NCBI GenBank assembly: GCA_012032475.1
Contig: JAAUSY010000018.1
Location: 1-39,470, forward strand
Source: Chloroflexaceae bacterium
GTDB taxonomy: Bacteria > Chloroflexota > Chloroflexia > Chloroflexales > Chloroflexaceae
Direction: 5' to 3'
Length of the DNA: 39,470 bases
The notes beneath the pieces were generated by a model that saw nothing but the letters and a program-made list of their open reading frames with translations, did no database searches and had not been told where the DNA came from. Position 1 is the stretch's first letter; the number at the start of each line of letters is the position of its first letter. Shown piece after piece: positions 8,560-17,192 of this stretch. The translations under genes and the position numbers were made by a program.

Positions 8560-10068
8560 CTACCACGCCTCCTCCTCGCGCAGGAACCAGCGCCCCCACA
8601 GGCTGAACAGTACGCCCATAATGCCCAGAGCCACCAGCACCGTTCCAATGAGTTGTTGTCGGTTATCCAGCGAGCGCCGAAACGAAAGCGCCTGGTCCAT
8701 CCGCACCTGGTCGCCCAGAACCGCAAATTCGGCGGCGGCAGCATCGGACGCCGTCCGCGCTTCGGGGAGCTTGAGGTTCCGGGCCATATCGTCGGCCTGC
8801 ACCAGATATTCCTGGGCGCGGAGACCTCGCCCGGCCCGTTCGGCATAGGCAGCCAGAATCGCGTCCTGGCGTGTATCGCCCAGGGTGGTGTAGGCAGCGC
8901 GGGCCAGGGCAACAAGCTGGCTGGCCCGCGCATATTCCGCATGTTGCAGGGCCGTTCGTGCCTCGATTGCCAGGTTCTCGGCCTGTTGCCCGGCCTTGCT
9001 GCGCTCAAGAAGCTGCTGCGCCTCGGCCAGGGTTGCCGCTGATTGTTCGGAACGGGCGGACGATGGTTCTTCCGTCTGCAACCAGTCAATGGCCTGTTCC
9101 AACTCGGTCTGGGCTTCGGCGTAGCGCCCCAGGTCAAGCAGTTGGCGGGCCTTCGAAAGGTCATAGCTGACGAGGGCATTATGGCGGTAATCCTCATCGA
9201 GATAGGCAGGGAGCCACCTGCGCCATGCGGCTTCCAGGTCAGCGGGTGATTTGCCATAGGCCTGCTCCAGGGCCGAGCGATAGCCGCTGCTCTGGGCACT
9301 GAGCGTCAGGAAGTCCCGAAAGGCCGCAAAGTCATACTGCTGGATGAGGAATGCCACCACCGAAAGCGTCTGGGGATAGCTCACATCAGCCTTTCCATAG
9401 ACCTTGTCGCGGTCATCAAAATCGTCCCAGGCGAGCAAGGTGCCCTGTTCGCGGGCGCGGGACAGAGTCGCCACTTTTCGTTCCAGAACCGGGGTATATT
9501 CCTCAACATACTGGGCAATGCCCTCTTGAAACCCCGTATTCAACCGGTTGCCGCTCAGGTCTGCCGCAACGATGTGCGTCAGTTCGTGGCGAACGTTGTT
9601 CTGAACTTCGGTCGGCGTTTGCTGCGCCGTCACGGGGAGAATGACGGCAACCTCGCGCCGGCGGAAGTCGGCGTGGGCCACAATGCCGGGCAGGTCGGGA
9701 GCCAGCGGGTTGACCGCCGCGTAGCTTTCCTCGGTGGGATAGAGGCGCAGCGTAATCGGGGTGCTGGTCTGGTGAGCAAAGATGGTCGCCACCTCTTCGT
9801 AAATCCTATCCACAAAACCGGCATATTGCTCGGCAGTGGCTTCGTAGCCGGCCGCGTAGAGGATGATGAAGTGGGCGGTTGTCCGTTCGCGCCAATCCTC
9901 GCTCCGGACTGGGGGGGCTTCGCTGCCTCCCTCGTCCTGTGCTGCCACCGGAGACGGGCGAAAGAAGGGCAGCAGAAAGAGCAGCAGAACGAGCAGCAGG
10001 CCGCACGAGGGGCAGATACACCGGGTCAGGGCAGCAGAAAAACGGGGAAACTCCTGAGAGGACCGCAT
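8560..10068 (-). CDS. Membrane-anchored MA-clan (gluzincin-like) peptidase
   Basis: About 502 residues. The start is placed at ATG 10068: the next residues, MRSSQEFPRF and then a strong hydrophobic stretch ending PVAAQ, form a signal peptide or N-terminal anchor, and an earlier in-frame start would overlap the corrected end of thpR. The zinc motif RHELTH is at about residues 160-165, with the third ligand expected in GFQEGIAQYVEE (Glu near 182), the pattern of peptidase MA-like domains. A long helical, TPR-like region (about 290-450) follows, then one C-terminal transmembrane segment and a short charged tail. The catalytic domain should face outside the membrane. It is probably co-transcribed with thpR and the FtsX permease. 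The substrate is unknown. Confidence 0.8.
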   Translation of the reverse strand: MRSSQEFPRFSAALTRCICPSCGLLLVLLLFLLPFFRPSPVAAQDEGGSEAPPVRSEDWRERTTAHFIILYAAGYEATAEQYAGFVDRIYEEVATIFAHQTSTPITLRLYPTEESYAAVNPLAPDLPGIVAHADFRRREVAVILPVTAQQTPTEVQNNVRHELTHIVAADLSGNRLNTGFQEGIAQYVEEYTPVLERKVATLSRAREQGTLLAWDDFDDRDKVYGKADVSYPQTLSVVAFLIQQYDFAAFRDFLTLSAQSSGYRSALEQAYGKSPADLEAAWRRWLPAYLDEDYRHNALVSYDLSKARQLLDLGRYAEAQTELEQAIDWLQTEEPSSARSEQSAATLAEAQQLLERSKAGQQAENLAIEARTALQHAEYARASQLVALARAAYTTLGDTRQDAILAAYAERAGRGLRAQEYLVQADDMARNLKLPEARTASDAAAAEFAVLGDQVRMDQALSFRRSLDNRQQLIGTVLVALGIMGVLFSLWGRWFLREEEAW

Positions 10069-10112
10069 AGTATGGAAGGTTCCTTTCTGTATTCTGGTTC
10101 CGGGTTGGCTCG

Positions 10113-10680
10113 TTACTTGCCTGCCCCCCCGGCCCGATTTTACGATAGACTGCCCCATTGGGAGTCAGGGTGCTCTGGAAGAGCAGCGGCGGCCCGCTCT
10201 GCCAGGCGCATGGGCGCGGAGCAGCAACCGACGCGATGGCCGCTCCGAGGGTGGTTTGCTGCGCGGGGGAAGCATCGCGGCGGACGCGCCCCACGGTCAG
10301 GTGGGCCCGGAAGGGTCGCTGCTCGGCGGCAAAGCCGAGCGGCTCCAACGCCGCTGCCACAGCTTGCTGAAGGTCGTGCAACTCCGGAAGGCCACCCTCA
10401 ACCCCCACCCAGATAGTCTGCGGGCGTTTCACGTTGGGGAAGGCTCCCACCCGCTCCAGATGGAGCCGGGGCAGCGGAAGCCTCCCCGGTGGCTCCAATG
10501 CTGCCACCAGCAAGGGAACAAGCGTTTCCTCTACTTCACCGAGGAATTGCAGCGTCAGGTGGCAGGACGTCGCCGCAACCCATTTGACGGGATGGGACCG
10601 GCCCCCCGCAGGCAACGCTGAATGGCCTCCATCTCGGCTATCACCTGGTCCGGAAGTTCGAGCGCAACGAACAGACGCAA
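10113..10680 (-). CDS. thpR: RNA 2',3'-cyclic phosphodiesterase ThpR (two apparent frameshifts)
   Basis: 2H phosphoesterase family, which opens 2',3'-cyclic phosphate ends of RNA and is also called 2'-5' RNA ligase. The N-terminus LRLFVALELPDQVIAEMEAI starts at TTG 10680, with AAGGAG 7 bases upstream overlapping the permease stop. The two catalytic HxTx motifs are HLTLQFLGEV and HLTVGRV. Two breaks are seen, both in long G runs of the coding strand: the G6 at 10602-10607 needs one more G to join the N-terminus to GRSHPVKWVAATSCHLTL, and the G7 at 10124-10130 needs one more G to end the protein as PGGAGK at a TAA (10113-10115). Repaired, it is 189 residues, a normal length. Confidence 0.85.
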
Positions 10681-10691
10681 GGGCTATCTCC

Positions 10692-13094
10692 TTACTCATA
10701 GGCCAGCACATCGCGCACGGTCAGGCGCGAGGCGTTCCAGGCTGGCAGCAGGCTCGCCACCGCAGAAAGCACGACCACCACGGACAACCAGATGAGCAGG
10801 CCGTCAATGGAGAACGCATAGCTCAGCGGAACCTGAAACAACGCAATCCCGACTGATGCGCTCAGGGGCTTGCTCAGGGGAACCGCAATGAGCGCACTCA
10901 GCAACCAACTCACCATCCCGATGAGGATACCCTCAACCAGCACCAGGTTCATCACCGCCCCGTTGGATGCGCCTATCGCCCGCATGACGCCGATTTCGCG
11001 GGTGCGCTCAAGCACATTGATGCTCATCGTCCCCATCAACCCCAATCCCCCCACCACCGCCAGCAAAACCGCCATCATCGCCAGCATCATGACGATGATG
11101 TTGAAGGTCATTGCGGCTTCGGCGCGTTCCTCGGCCATTTTCGTCACCGAACTGACGCGGATACCCTGCTGCTCATAGTGCTGTTCCAGCCTGCGGGCAA
11201 TCGTTGCCTGCGACTGGGCGTCGTGGCGGTCGGTGACCACCCAGACCGTGTTGGCTCGCCCGGTCTCTCCCTTCACCCGCGAGTAATGGGGATAATTAAC
11301 ATAACCCGCGGGCCAGAGCATCTGGCAGATGCCGACCACGCGCCAGATCTGTTCGTTGCCCGCAATATTCAACGTGATATTGCTGCCGACCTCAATATCC
11401 TCTTCGTCCTTCACGAACGCGGTGGTCAGGACAATGCCGTTTTCGTCGCCCGGCAGGAGCCAGCGCCCTTCCACGACGATAGGCTTCATCAGCTTGCTGC
11501 CCGGCTGGAGCGCAAAGAGCATCAGGACATCGCTGTCGGTGTCGTCCGGGCGCACACGGCGACTGGTAATGAACCCGGTGCTCTGGGCATCCACAACTCC
11601 GGGCACCCCTATCGAATGGTGTTCGATCAGTTCGATTCGATACGGACGGCTGAGGGTAATCCAGAGATCATATTGCCAGACATCCATCAACTCTTCGAGC
11701 GTCTGGAACATCGAGTCGCGGATGCAGAAGACACTGATGAACATTGTCCCGCTCAGGGTAAGGGTCGTCAGCGTGAGCATCAGCCGCCCTTTGCGCCGAA
11801 AGGTATTGCGCAGCGAGAGCAGCAGCGGGCGCGAAACCCCCCGCACCTTGCGGATCAGACGGTCGAAGAGACCCCTGCCATAGCTCCCCGGCCCACCTTC
11901 GGTGTCCAGCGCTTCACGCACACTGATGCGGGTGCCCACGATCACCGGGTAGAGTGCCGCCAGAACTGGAACCAGCAGGCTGATAGCCGCCTGTAGCATC
12001 ACCACCTGGGGCTGAAGCGTAAAATCGTCAATATCGAAATTGAACAGCCCGGCCATAAAGCTGCTCAAGCCGTTGGCCGCGACCGCGCTCAGTGGTACGG
12101 CAACGACCATGGCGAGTATCCCGAACGTCAGCGACAGCGTCAGGTACATCTGCATAATCTGGGGCCGGCGTGCGCCGATGGCCTTGAGCAGGCCAATCTG
12201 CCGCACATGTTGGGTCAGGATGGCGGAGATAGTCGTGACGACGAGGAAGCTGCTCAGGAACAGCGCCAGAATGCCGAGCACGCCGAGCAAAAACACAATG
12301 GCCTGGATCAGGTAGTCCAGCACATGTTCGCCCGGCTCCGGCACGACCATGTAATAGACCGGTCGCCCACTCCGCTCAACCTTCTCCTTGACCTGATTGG
12401 CAATGCGCTGAATATGCTCCTTATCATCCTTCCCTTCTGCCACGACGATATACAGTTCGTTGTAGTTGCGCGGTTCGCCAAGCCATTCGAGCGTATCAAA
12501 CGTCGTGTAGCCGTAGATGGTGCCATCGAGAAATGAAGGGAGCTGCGACAGGTCGTGAGAGATACCGGCCAGGGGCATCTCCCGCAGTTTGCCATTGGGG
12601 GTCTTGATGGTCAGGGTGTCGCCCACCCGTGCCCCGACCAGTCCCATAGCCGAGCGCTCAATCAGCAATTCGTGGTCTTCCGGCGGCCAGGAACCGTCCT
12701 CCGAAGAAACCTTGTTAATGCGGATATCTTCGTAGTCGGGGATGGCAAAAAGTTGCAAATCACGCCATTCGTCGGGACCGACCTTCAAGCGCACCGTGGC
12801 CTTGCGCCGGCCTTCCGCTTCCTCGACCCCGTCCATGCCCCGGACCACCTCAACGAGTTCATCCCCAAAGCCCACACCGCCGCTTCCGAAGAACGGGTCA
12901 CTCACCATTATCATCGCGCTGGCGGGGTTGATCGCCTGGTAACTTCGGTCCAACCCTTCCGAAAGCATCACCCGCGAGGTGGCAATGACGCCCACCGCGA
13001 AGACCCCCACGGCAATGGACAGAACCACCAGAATCGTGCGGGTTTTGTTGCCCCCCAGGTCGCGCAGCACTTTTTTCCATCGTGGCCCGATCAT
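10692..13094 (-). CDS. ABC transporter permease, FtsX/MacB type
   Basis: 800 residues with duplicated FtsX architecture. An N-terminal helix (about 20-40) is followed by an extracytoplasmic domain. A first membrane block (about 265-390) holds HVRQIGLLKAIGARRPQIM, and after a middle helix and a second external domain a final block (about 670-795) holds ERTREIGVMRAIGAS. Those two conserved loops normally contact the ATPase. Such permeases act in lipoprotein release, lipid or drug export, or as mechanotransmitters for cell-wall hydrolases. No cognate ATP-binding gene is in the window, upstream or downstream, which is odd for this family. Start ATG 13094 has GGAG 9 bases upstream. It leads a minus-strand group with thpR and the peptidase. 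Confidence 0.88.
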   Translation of the reverse strand: MIGPRWKKVLRDLGGNKTRTILVVLSIAVGVFAVGVIATSRVMLSEGLDRSYQAINPASAMIMVSDPFFGSGGVGFGDELVEVVRGMDGVEEAEGRRKATVRLKVGPDEWRDLQLFAIPDYEDIRINKVSSEDGSWPPEDHELLIERSAMGLVGARVGDTLTIKTPNGKLREMPLAGISHDLSQLPSFLDGTIYGYTTFDTLEWLGEPRNYNELYIVVAEGKDDKEHIQRIANQVKEKVERSGRPVYYMVVPEPGEHVLDYLIQAIVFLLGVLGILALFLSSFLVVTTISAILTQHVRQIGLLKAIGARRPQIMQMYLTLSLTFGILAMVVAVPLSAVAANGLSSFMAGLFNFDIDDFTLQPQVVMLQAAISLLVPVLAALYPVIVGTRISVREALDTEGGPGSYGRGLFDRLIRKVRGVSRPLLLSLRNTFRRKGRLMLTLTTLTLSGTMFISVFCIRDSMFQTLEELMDVWQYDLWITLSRPYRIELIEHHSIGVPGVVDAQSTGFITSRRVRPDDTDSDVLMLFALQPGSKLMKPIVVEGRWLLPGDENGIVLTTAFVKDEEDIEVGSNITLNIAGNEQIWRVVGICQMLWPAGYVNYPHYSRVKGETGRANTVWVVTDRHDAQSQATIARRLEQHYEQQGIRVSSVTKMAEERAEAAMTFNIIVMMLAMMAVLLAVVGGLGLMGTMSINVLERTREIGVMRAIGASNGAVMNLVLVEGILIGMVSWLLSALIAVPLSKPLSASVGIALFQVPLSYAFSIDGLLIWLSVVVVLSAVASLLPAWNASRLTVRDVLAYE

Positions 13095-13277
13095 CTCACG
13101 CTCTCCACCTATCTATCACTCATCACTGGCATGATACCACAAGTGATGATTTAGCTTTGACTAAATAAATTTTTAGTTGAGAATAACATACCACAGAGGA
13201 TGGACCATGTCAAGAGGGCACCGAGTCTTCGAGTCTTCGGGTCTCACCGTCGGGCAAATGCAGAGGAAGTTCTTTTG

Positions 13278-13286
13278 TGTTATACT
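13278..13286 (+). promoter_or_regulatory. Extended -10 promoter of the zinc-ribbon gene
   Basis: TGTTATACT is an extended -10 element about 85 bp upstream of the zinc-ribbon start. No strong -35 is seen. The 278-bp gap (13095-13372) also has an AT-rich inverted repeat (ACTAAA ... TTTAGT around 13160-13178) between the divergent genes, a possible operator. Confidence 0.4.
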
Positions 13287-13372
13287 GCCCATAGCAATGC
13301 ATGGCGTGATTTTCTTCATCGTTACCAGGCAAAACAACACCTGGAACCACACGGGAGGAGTATCAGAACCAT

Positions 13373-13891
13373 ATGGTTGAACGCATCTGTCCCCGATGCC
13401 AGCATGGCAACCTCCTGGAGAATCGTTTCTGCGGTCACTGTGGCGCACCGCTGGAACGCACCGAATTGGAGGCTCGCCGCCAAACAGGAACAGGAACGCC
13501 CATCTCCCTGCCCCTGACGTCCGACCTTCCCATCCAGCTGAGGCAGGTTGGTCAGGCGCTTGCGGTCAGTCTTGCGGCACTCGTGGTCGAAGCCGGGCTT
13601 GCCTGGGTGCGCCGACGAGTCGAGCGGATGGGCCAGCCAGCCAGCCAACCAACCAGCCAGCCAGTGATCCAGCCCATATCTCCCCACCCGACGGTTGTTT
13701 CTCCACCATACCCAGGAGTTTCGTCATCCCATTTGCCGGTCGTTTCTCCCCCCGCTCCCTCCGCTCCCTCCGCTCCATCTGCAAGGGCAACGGTGACCAT
13801 CTGGAGCCAGCGCGTGGTTGAAGTGTGGGAACAGGGGAATCTGTCTCGCCAGACCATCGAGCGCCACGTCTGGCGGCGTGAAGAAGAATAG
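13373..13891 (+). CDS. Zinc-ribbon protein with Ser/Pro/Gln-rich linker
   Basis: 172 residues. An N-terminal zinc ribbon has two CxxC pairs (ICPRCQHGN and FCGHCGAPL, residues 6-25). A helical, partly hydrophobic segment (about 55-80) precedes a low-complexity linker of PTSQPVIQP and APSAPSAPS type (about 88-140), and a short C-terminal helix with WRREEE closes the protein. The stop is 25 bp before the next gene, so they likely share a transcript with the MoxR-linked protein. The zinc ribbon probably serves binding or assembly; no catalytic domain is visible. GGGAGGAG lies 12 bases before the ATG, a longish spacing. Confidence 0.7.
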   Translation: MVERICPRCQHGNLLENRFCGHCGAPLERTELEARRQTGTGTPISLPLTSDLPIQLRQVGQALAVSLAALVVEAGLAWVRRRVERMGQPASQPTSQPVIQPISPHPTVVSPPYPGVSSSHLPVVSPPAPSAPSAPSARATVTIWSQRVVEVWEQGNLSRQTIERHVWRREEE

Positions 13892-13916
13892 CCCACAGAA
13901 CAGGAGCCAGCATCAT

Positions 13917-15491
13917 ATGTCCACGGCATACACCACGGTCCAGCGCCGTCTTGGTCCTCTGCAAAGACGGCTTCGCCTGAGTGACACCCTGCTATTTACC
14001 AGCCGGACCCTGTGGGTTGGGGCAGTTTTTTTTGCGCTCATTGCGCTGGCGGGGCGTCTGGTCGCCATCCCCCATCTCCGGGCGTGGGCAGTGGTTCCCC
14101 TGGTCGTCTGGGGGGTGCTCGTGGTGGGCTACCTGGTGGCGCGTCCCTCCTCGCTCCACCGCACGGCCAGACGCGTAGACCGCCTTCTGGAACTGCGCGA
14201 ACGGTTGGCAACAGCGTTGGAACTCTACGAACGCCCGGAGCCGGGCGTGCTTGATGACATGCAGCAGGAGGATGCAGCAGCCACAGTGCAGGGGGTGCGA
14301 CCAGGACAGCTTCCCTGGCGCTTGGACCGGCGGGCGCTCATCCTGAGTTTGCTGCCCCTGCTCGTCGGAATCCTCTTGCTGCTCCTCCCCAACCCCCAGG
14401 ATGCCATCCTGGCAGAGCGCCAGCAGGTGCAGCAGGCCATCCAGCAGGTCAACGAACGCATCGCAGAGCTTCAGCAGCAGCTTACCCAGGAAACCACCCT
14501 GACGCCCGAAGCGCGGGCTTTGCTTGAGCAGCGACTTGCTGAACTGCAAGAACAACTCCGCCGCAACCCCGGCAACCGCGAAGAAGCCCTGGCAGACCTT
14601 TCGTCGGCTGAGGCACGTCTTCAGCAGCGGCTTGACCCCCAGGCCGATGCTCGACGGGCGGCGCTTGAGCAAATGGCCCGACAGATGGAACGTCTTTCTG
14701 GTCGTGAGGCGGGGCAGTCCTCCGACCTTGACCGGGCCGCGCAGGACCTTGAGGAGCTTGCCCGCCGTCTTGAAACGATGACCGAAGAAGAACGCCAGCA
14801 ACTTGCTGACCAGCTTGAGCAGCAGGCAACGCGGATGGCTCCGACCAGCCCGGAACTCTCACAAAACCTCTCGGACGCTTCGCAGGCGTTGCGCGACGGT
14901 CAGCAGGAGCAGGCTTCACAGGCATTGCAGCAGGCATCCCAGAATGTTCGCGACTCCCAACGGGAAATGGCCGATCAGGAAGCGGTCCAGCAGGCGCTTT
15001 CGGAAATCCAGGACAGCCGCCAGCGCGTGGCTCGTGCAGGCCAGCAGGGGCAGCAGGGGCAGCAGGGGCAGCAAGGCCAGCAGGGGCAGCAAGGCCAGCA
15101 AGGAGGAGGAACCAATGCTCCCAACCTGGGGCAAGGGCAGAGCAATGCCGACCCGGAGGTTGACCCGAACCGGCCTGGCGGAGGCCGGGGCGATGACCAG
15201 CGAGAGATGGTGTATCAGCCTTTTGAGCCATTGGGAGAGACGGGAGACCCGGAGTTTGTTCCGGGGCAGCAGGGAGAGGGAGGGCAGGAGCAGACCCACC
15301 TGGAGCAAAGCAACCTGCCTGGGGTCACCAACCCCTCGTTGATTCCCTACGAGCAGGTCTACCCTGAGTATTCCCGTTCGGCCAGCGAAGCCCTGGACCG
15401 CGGGTACATACCGCCCCATCTTAAAGACTATGTCCGAGACTACTTTTCGCACCTGGAGCCAGGGGTAGGAACTGATAGCAGTGGCGAATGA
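13917..15491 (+). CDS. Membrane-anchored coiled-coil protein, DUF4175-like, MoxR-associated
   Basis: 524 residues from ATG 13917, which has AGGAG 10 bases upstream; longer in-frame readings overlap the zinc-ribbon gene without a ribosome site. Two N-terminal helices (about 25-75) and a third (about 135-160) are followed by a very long Gln/Glu/Arg-rich coiled coil (about 165-375), a QQG repeat tract, a Gly/Pro/Asn-rich linker, and a conserved-looking tail, YSRSASEALDRGYIPPHLKDYV (seen as separate pieces SRSASEAL and YIPPHLKDYV). The layout resembles large DUF4175-type proteins encoded next to MoxR ATPases. I infer that it works with the MoxR gene at 17193, although two Uma2 genes now lie between. 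Function unknown. Confidence 0.72.
   Translation: MSTAYTTVQRRLGPLQRRLRLSDTLLFTSRTLWVGAVFFALIALAGRLVAIPHLRAWAVVPLVVWGVLVVGYLVARPSSLHRTARRVDRLLELRERLATALELYERPEPGVLDDMQQEDAAATVQGVRPGQLPWRLDRRALILSLLPLLVGILLLLLPNPQDAILAERQQVQQAIQQVNERIAELQQQLTQETTLTPEARALLEQRLAELQEQLRRNPGNREEALADLSSAEARLQQRLDPQADARRAALEQMARQMERLSGREAGQSSDLDRAAQDLEELARRLETMTEEERQQLADQLEQQATRMAPTSPELSQNLSDASQALRDGQQEQASQALQQASQNVRDSQREMADQEAVQQALSEIQDSRQRVARAGQQGQQGQQGQQGQQGQQGQQGGGTNAPNLGQGQSNADPEVDPNRPGGGRGDDQREMVYQPFEPLGETGDPEFVPGQQGEGGQEQTHLEQSNLPGVTNPSLIPYEQVYPEYSRSASEALDRGYIPPHLKDYVRDYFSHLEPGVGTDSSGE
15042..15108. repeat. QQG-coding tandem repeat
   Basis: About seven tandem 9-bp units of the CAGCAGGGG type code for (QQG)n in the coiled-coil protein. 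Units differ at a few bases (CAAGGC variants). The tract probably varies in length between strains. Confidence 0.8.
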
Positions 15492-15618
15492 ATGATGCGG
15501 GCAGAGGCGCAGGGGTCTCTGCGTCCTATTTGTGTTTGGTGCGATACCCCGGATACAGGTGAAGGCTTTGACTGCATAGATTTCATAGATAATGTCGGTA
15601 ACAGGCGACAGCGAAATG

Positions 15619-17155
15619 ACCAAGGAGCGGAACCATGCGCAGCGCCAACCCTTCCGCCATGGGCCACGACCTGGATATCGTTTACCCGGAAAGCGACGGG
15701 CAACCCATGGCCGACAACACCGTCCAGTTCCAGTGGATCGTGACGATCAAGACCAACCTGGATGCCATCTTTCGCGACCAGCCGGAGGTCTTTGTGGCTG
15801 GAGACCTCCTGTGGTACCCGGTCAAGGGGCGGCCCGACCTGCGCCGCGCCCCGGATGTGCTGGTGGTGTTCGGACGCCCCAAGGGCCACCGCGGGTCCTA
15901 CCGTCAGTGGGAGGAGGACGGGGTGGTGCCACAGGTGGTCTTTGAAATCCTCTCGCCCGGCAATGACGCCCCGGAAATGGAAGCCAAGTGGAACTTCTAC
16001 GACCGCTACGGGGTGGAGGAATACTACCTGTATGACCCGGAAGACCACGAGTTGCGTGGTTGGTGGCGTATGGACGACCGGCTGCACGACATCCTGCCCA
16101 TGCAGGGGTGGCAGAGTCCCCGTCTGGGCATCTGGTTTGTGCAGACCGCGGAAGAGCTGCACCTCTACCGCCCGAACGGGCAGCGGTTTCTGACCTTCGA
16201 TGAGGTGGAGCAGCGAGCGGAGCAGGCCGAGTGGCGAGCCAGAAAAGCTGAGTGGCAGGCGCGGTTGGCCGAGCAGCAGGCGCGGTTGGCCGAGCAACAG
16301 GCGCAGCAAGAGCGCCTGGAACGCGAACTCGCCGAGCAGCGAGCCGAAAAACTGGCAGCGCGGCTGCGGGCGTTGGGTATTGACCCGGATGCCATGAATA
16401 ATTGAGTATAGGTATACAGACCAAGGAGCGGAACCATGCGCAGTGCCAACCCTTCCGCCATGGGCCACGACCTGAATATCGTTTACCCGGAAAGCGACGG
16501 GCAACCCATGGCCGACAACACCGTCCAGTTCCAGTGGATCGTAACGATCAAGACCAACCTGGATGCCCTCTTTCGTGACCAGCCGGAGGTCTTTGTGGCT
16601 GGAGACCTCCTGTGGTACCCGGTCAAAGGGCGTCCCGACCTGCGCCGCGCCCCGGATGTACTGGTGGTGTTCGGACGCCCCAAGGGACACCGCGGGTCCT
16701 ACCGTCAGTGGGAGGAGGACGGGGTGGGACCGCAGGTGGTCTTTGAAATCCTCTCGCCCGGCAATGACGCCCCGGAAATGGAAGCCAAGTGGAACTTCTA
16801 TGACCGCTACGGGGTGGAGGAATACTACCTGTATGACCCGGAAGACCACGAGTTGCGTGGTTGGTGGCGTATGGACGACCGGCTGCACGAAATCCTGCCC
16901 ATGCAGGGGTGGCAGAGTCCCCGTCTGGGCATCTGGTTTGTGCAGACCGCGGAAGAGTTGCACCTCTACCGCCCGAACGGGCAGCGGTTTCTGACCTTCG
17001 ACGAGGTGGAGCAACGAGCGGAGCAGGCCGAGTGGCGAGCCAGAAAAGCCGAGTGGCAGGCGCGCGTGGCCGAGCAGCAGGCGCGACTGGCCGAGCAGCG
17101 AGCCGAAAAACTGGCGGCGCGGCTGCGGGCGTTGGGTATTGACCCAGATGCAATG
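15619..17155. repeat. Tandem duplication of the Uma2 gene, about 801-bp period
   Basis: The two start codons are 801 bp apart, and the near-identity begins before them in ACCAAGGAGCGGAACCATG and continues to the C-terminal codons. Differences are scattered and mostly synonymous or conservative, apart from one 39-bp in-frame length change in the coil. This is a recent tandem duplication. Confidence 0.9.
15635..16405 (+). CDS. Uma2-family PD-(D/E)XK endonuclease-like protein, copy 1
   Basis: 256 residues of the Uma2 (DUF820) family. Likely nuclease-core residues are the aspartate in RRAPDVLVVFG (near 74), the glutamate in VVFEILSPGN (near 104), and the downstream KWNFYDRYGVEEYYLYDPE stretch. 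A C-terminal coiled coil of LAEQQAR-type heptads (about 190-250) is added. AAGGAG lies 8 bases before the ATG. Uma2 proteins are common and multicopy in cyanobacteria and Chloroflexota; their role is largely unknown and active nuclease function is not shown here. It is a tandem duplicate of the next gene, with 13 extra coiled-coil residues. The 143 bp before it hold no recognisable gene. Confidence 0.85.
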   Translation: MRSANPSAMGHDLDIVYPESDGQPMADNTVQFQWIVTIKTNLDAIFRDQPEVFVAGDLLWYPVKGRPDLRRAPDVLVVFGRPKGHRGSYRQWEEDGVVPQVVFEILSPGNDAPEMEAKWNFYDRYGVEEYYLYDPEDHELRGWWRMDDRLHDILPMQGWQSPRLGIWFVQTAEELHLYRPNGQRFLTFDEVEQRAEQAEWRARKAEWQARLAEQQARLAEQQAQQERLERELAEQRAEKLAARLRALGIDPDAMNN

Positions 17156-17167
17156 AATAACCAGTGA
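16436..17167 (+). CDS. Uma2-family PD-(D/E)XK endonuclease-like protein, copy 2
   Basis: 243 residues, almost identical to the preceding copy over the whole nuclease domain, with a few substitutions (for example NIVY for DIVY, ALFRD for AIFRD, EILPM for DILPM). It lacks one QQARLAEQQAQQERL-like stretch of the coil. The same core residues are present (PDVLVVFG, VVFEILSPGN). The ribosome site and the bases around the start match copy 1, so the duplicated unit includes the translation signal. The stop is 25 bp before the moxR start. Confidence 0.85.
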   Translation: MRSANPSAMGHDLNIVYPESDGQPMADNTVQFQWIVTIKTNLDALFRDQPEVFVAGDLLWYPVKGRPDLRRAPDVLVVFGRPKGHRGSYRQWEEDGVGPQVVFEILSPGNDAPEMEAKWNFYDRYGVEEYYLYDPEDHELRGWWRMDDRLHEILPMQGWQSPRLGIWFVQTAEELHLYRPNGQRFLTFDEVEQRAEQAEWRARKAEWQARVAEQQARLAEQRAEKLAARLRALGIDPDAMNNQ

Positions 17168-17192
17168 TTAGATAACCAGGAGTTTCAACACC

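Noticed and set aside
15492-15743. 83-codon frame between the coiled-coil gene and the first Uma2 gene
   Set aside because: It runs out of frame into the Uma2 gene, has no domain and only a chance ATG after the previous stop.
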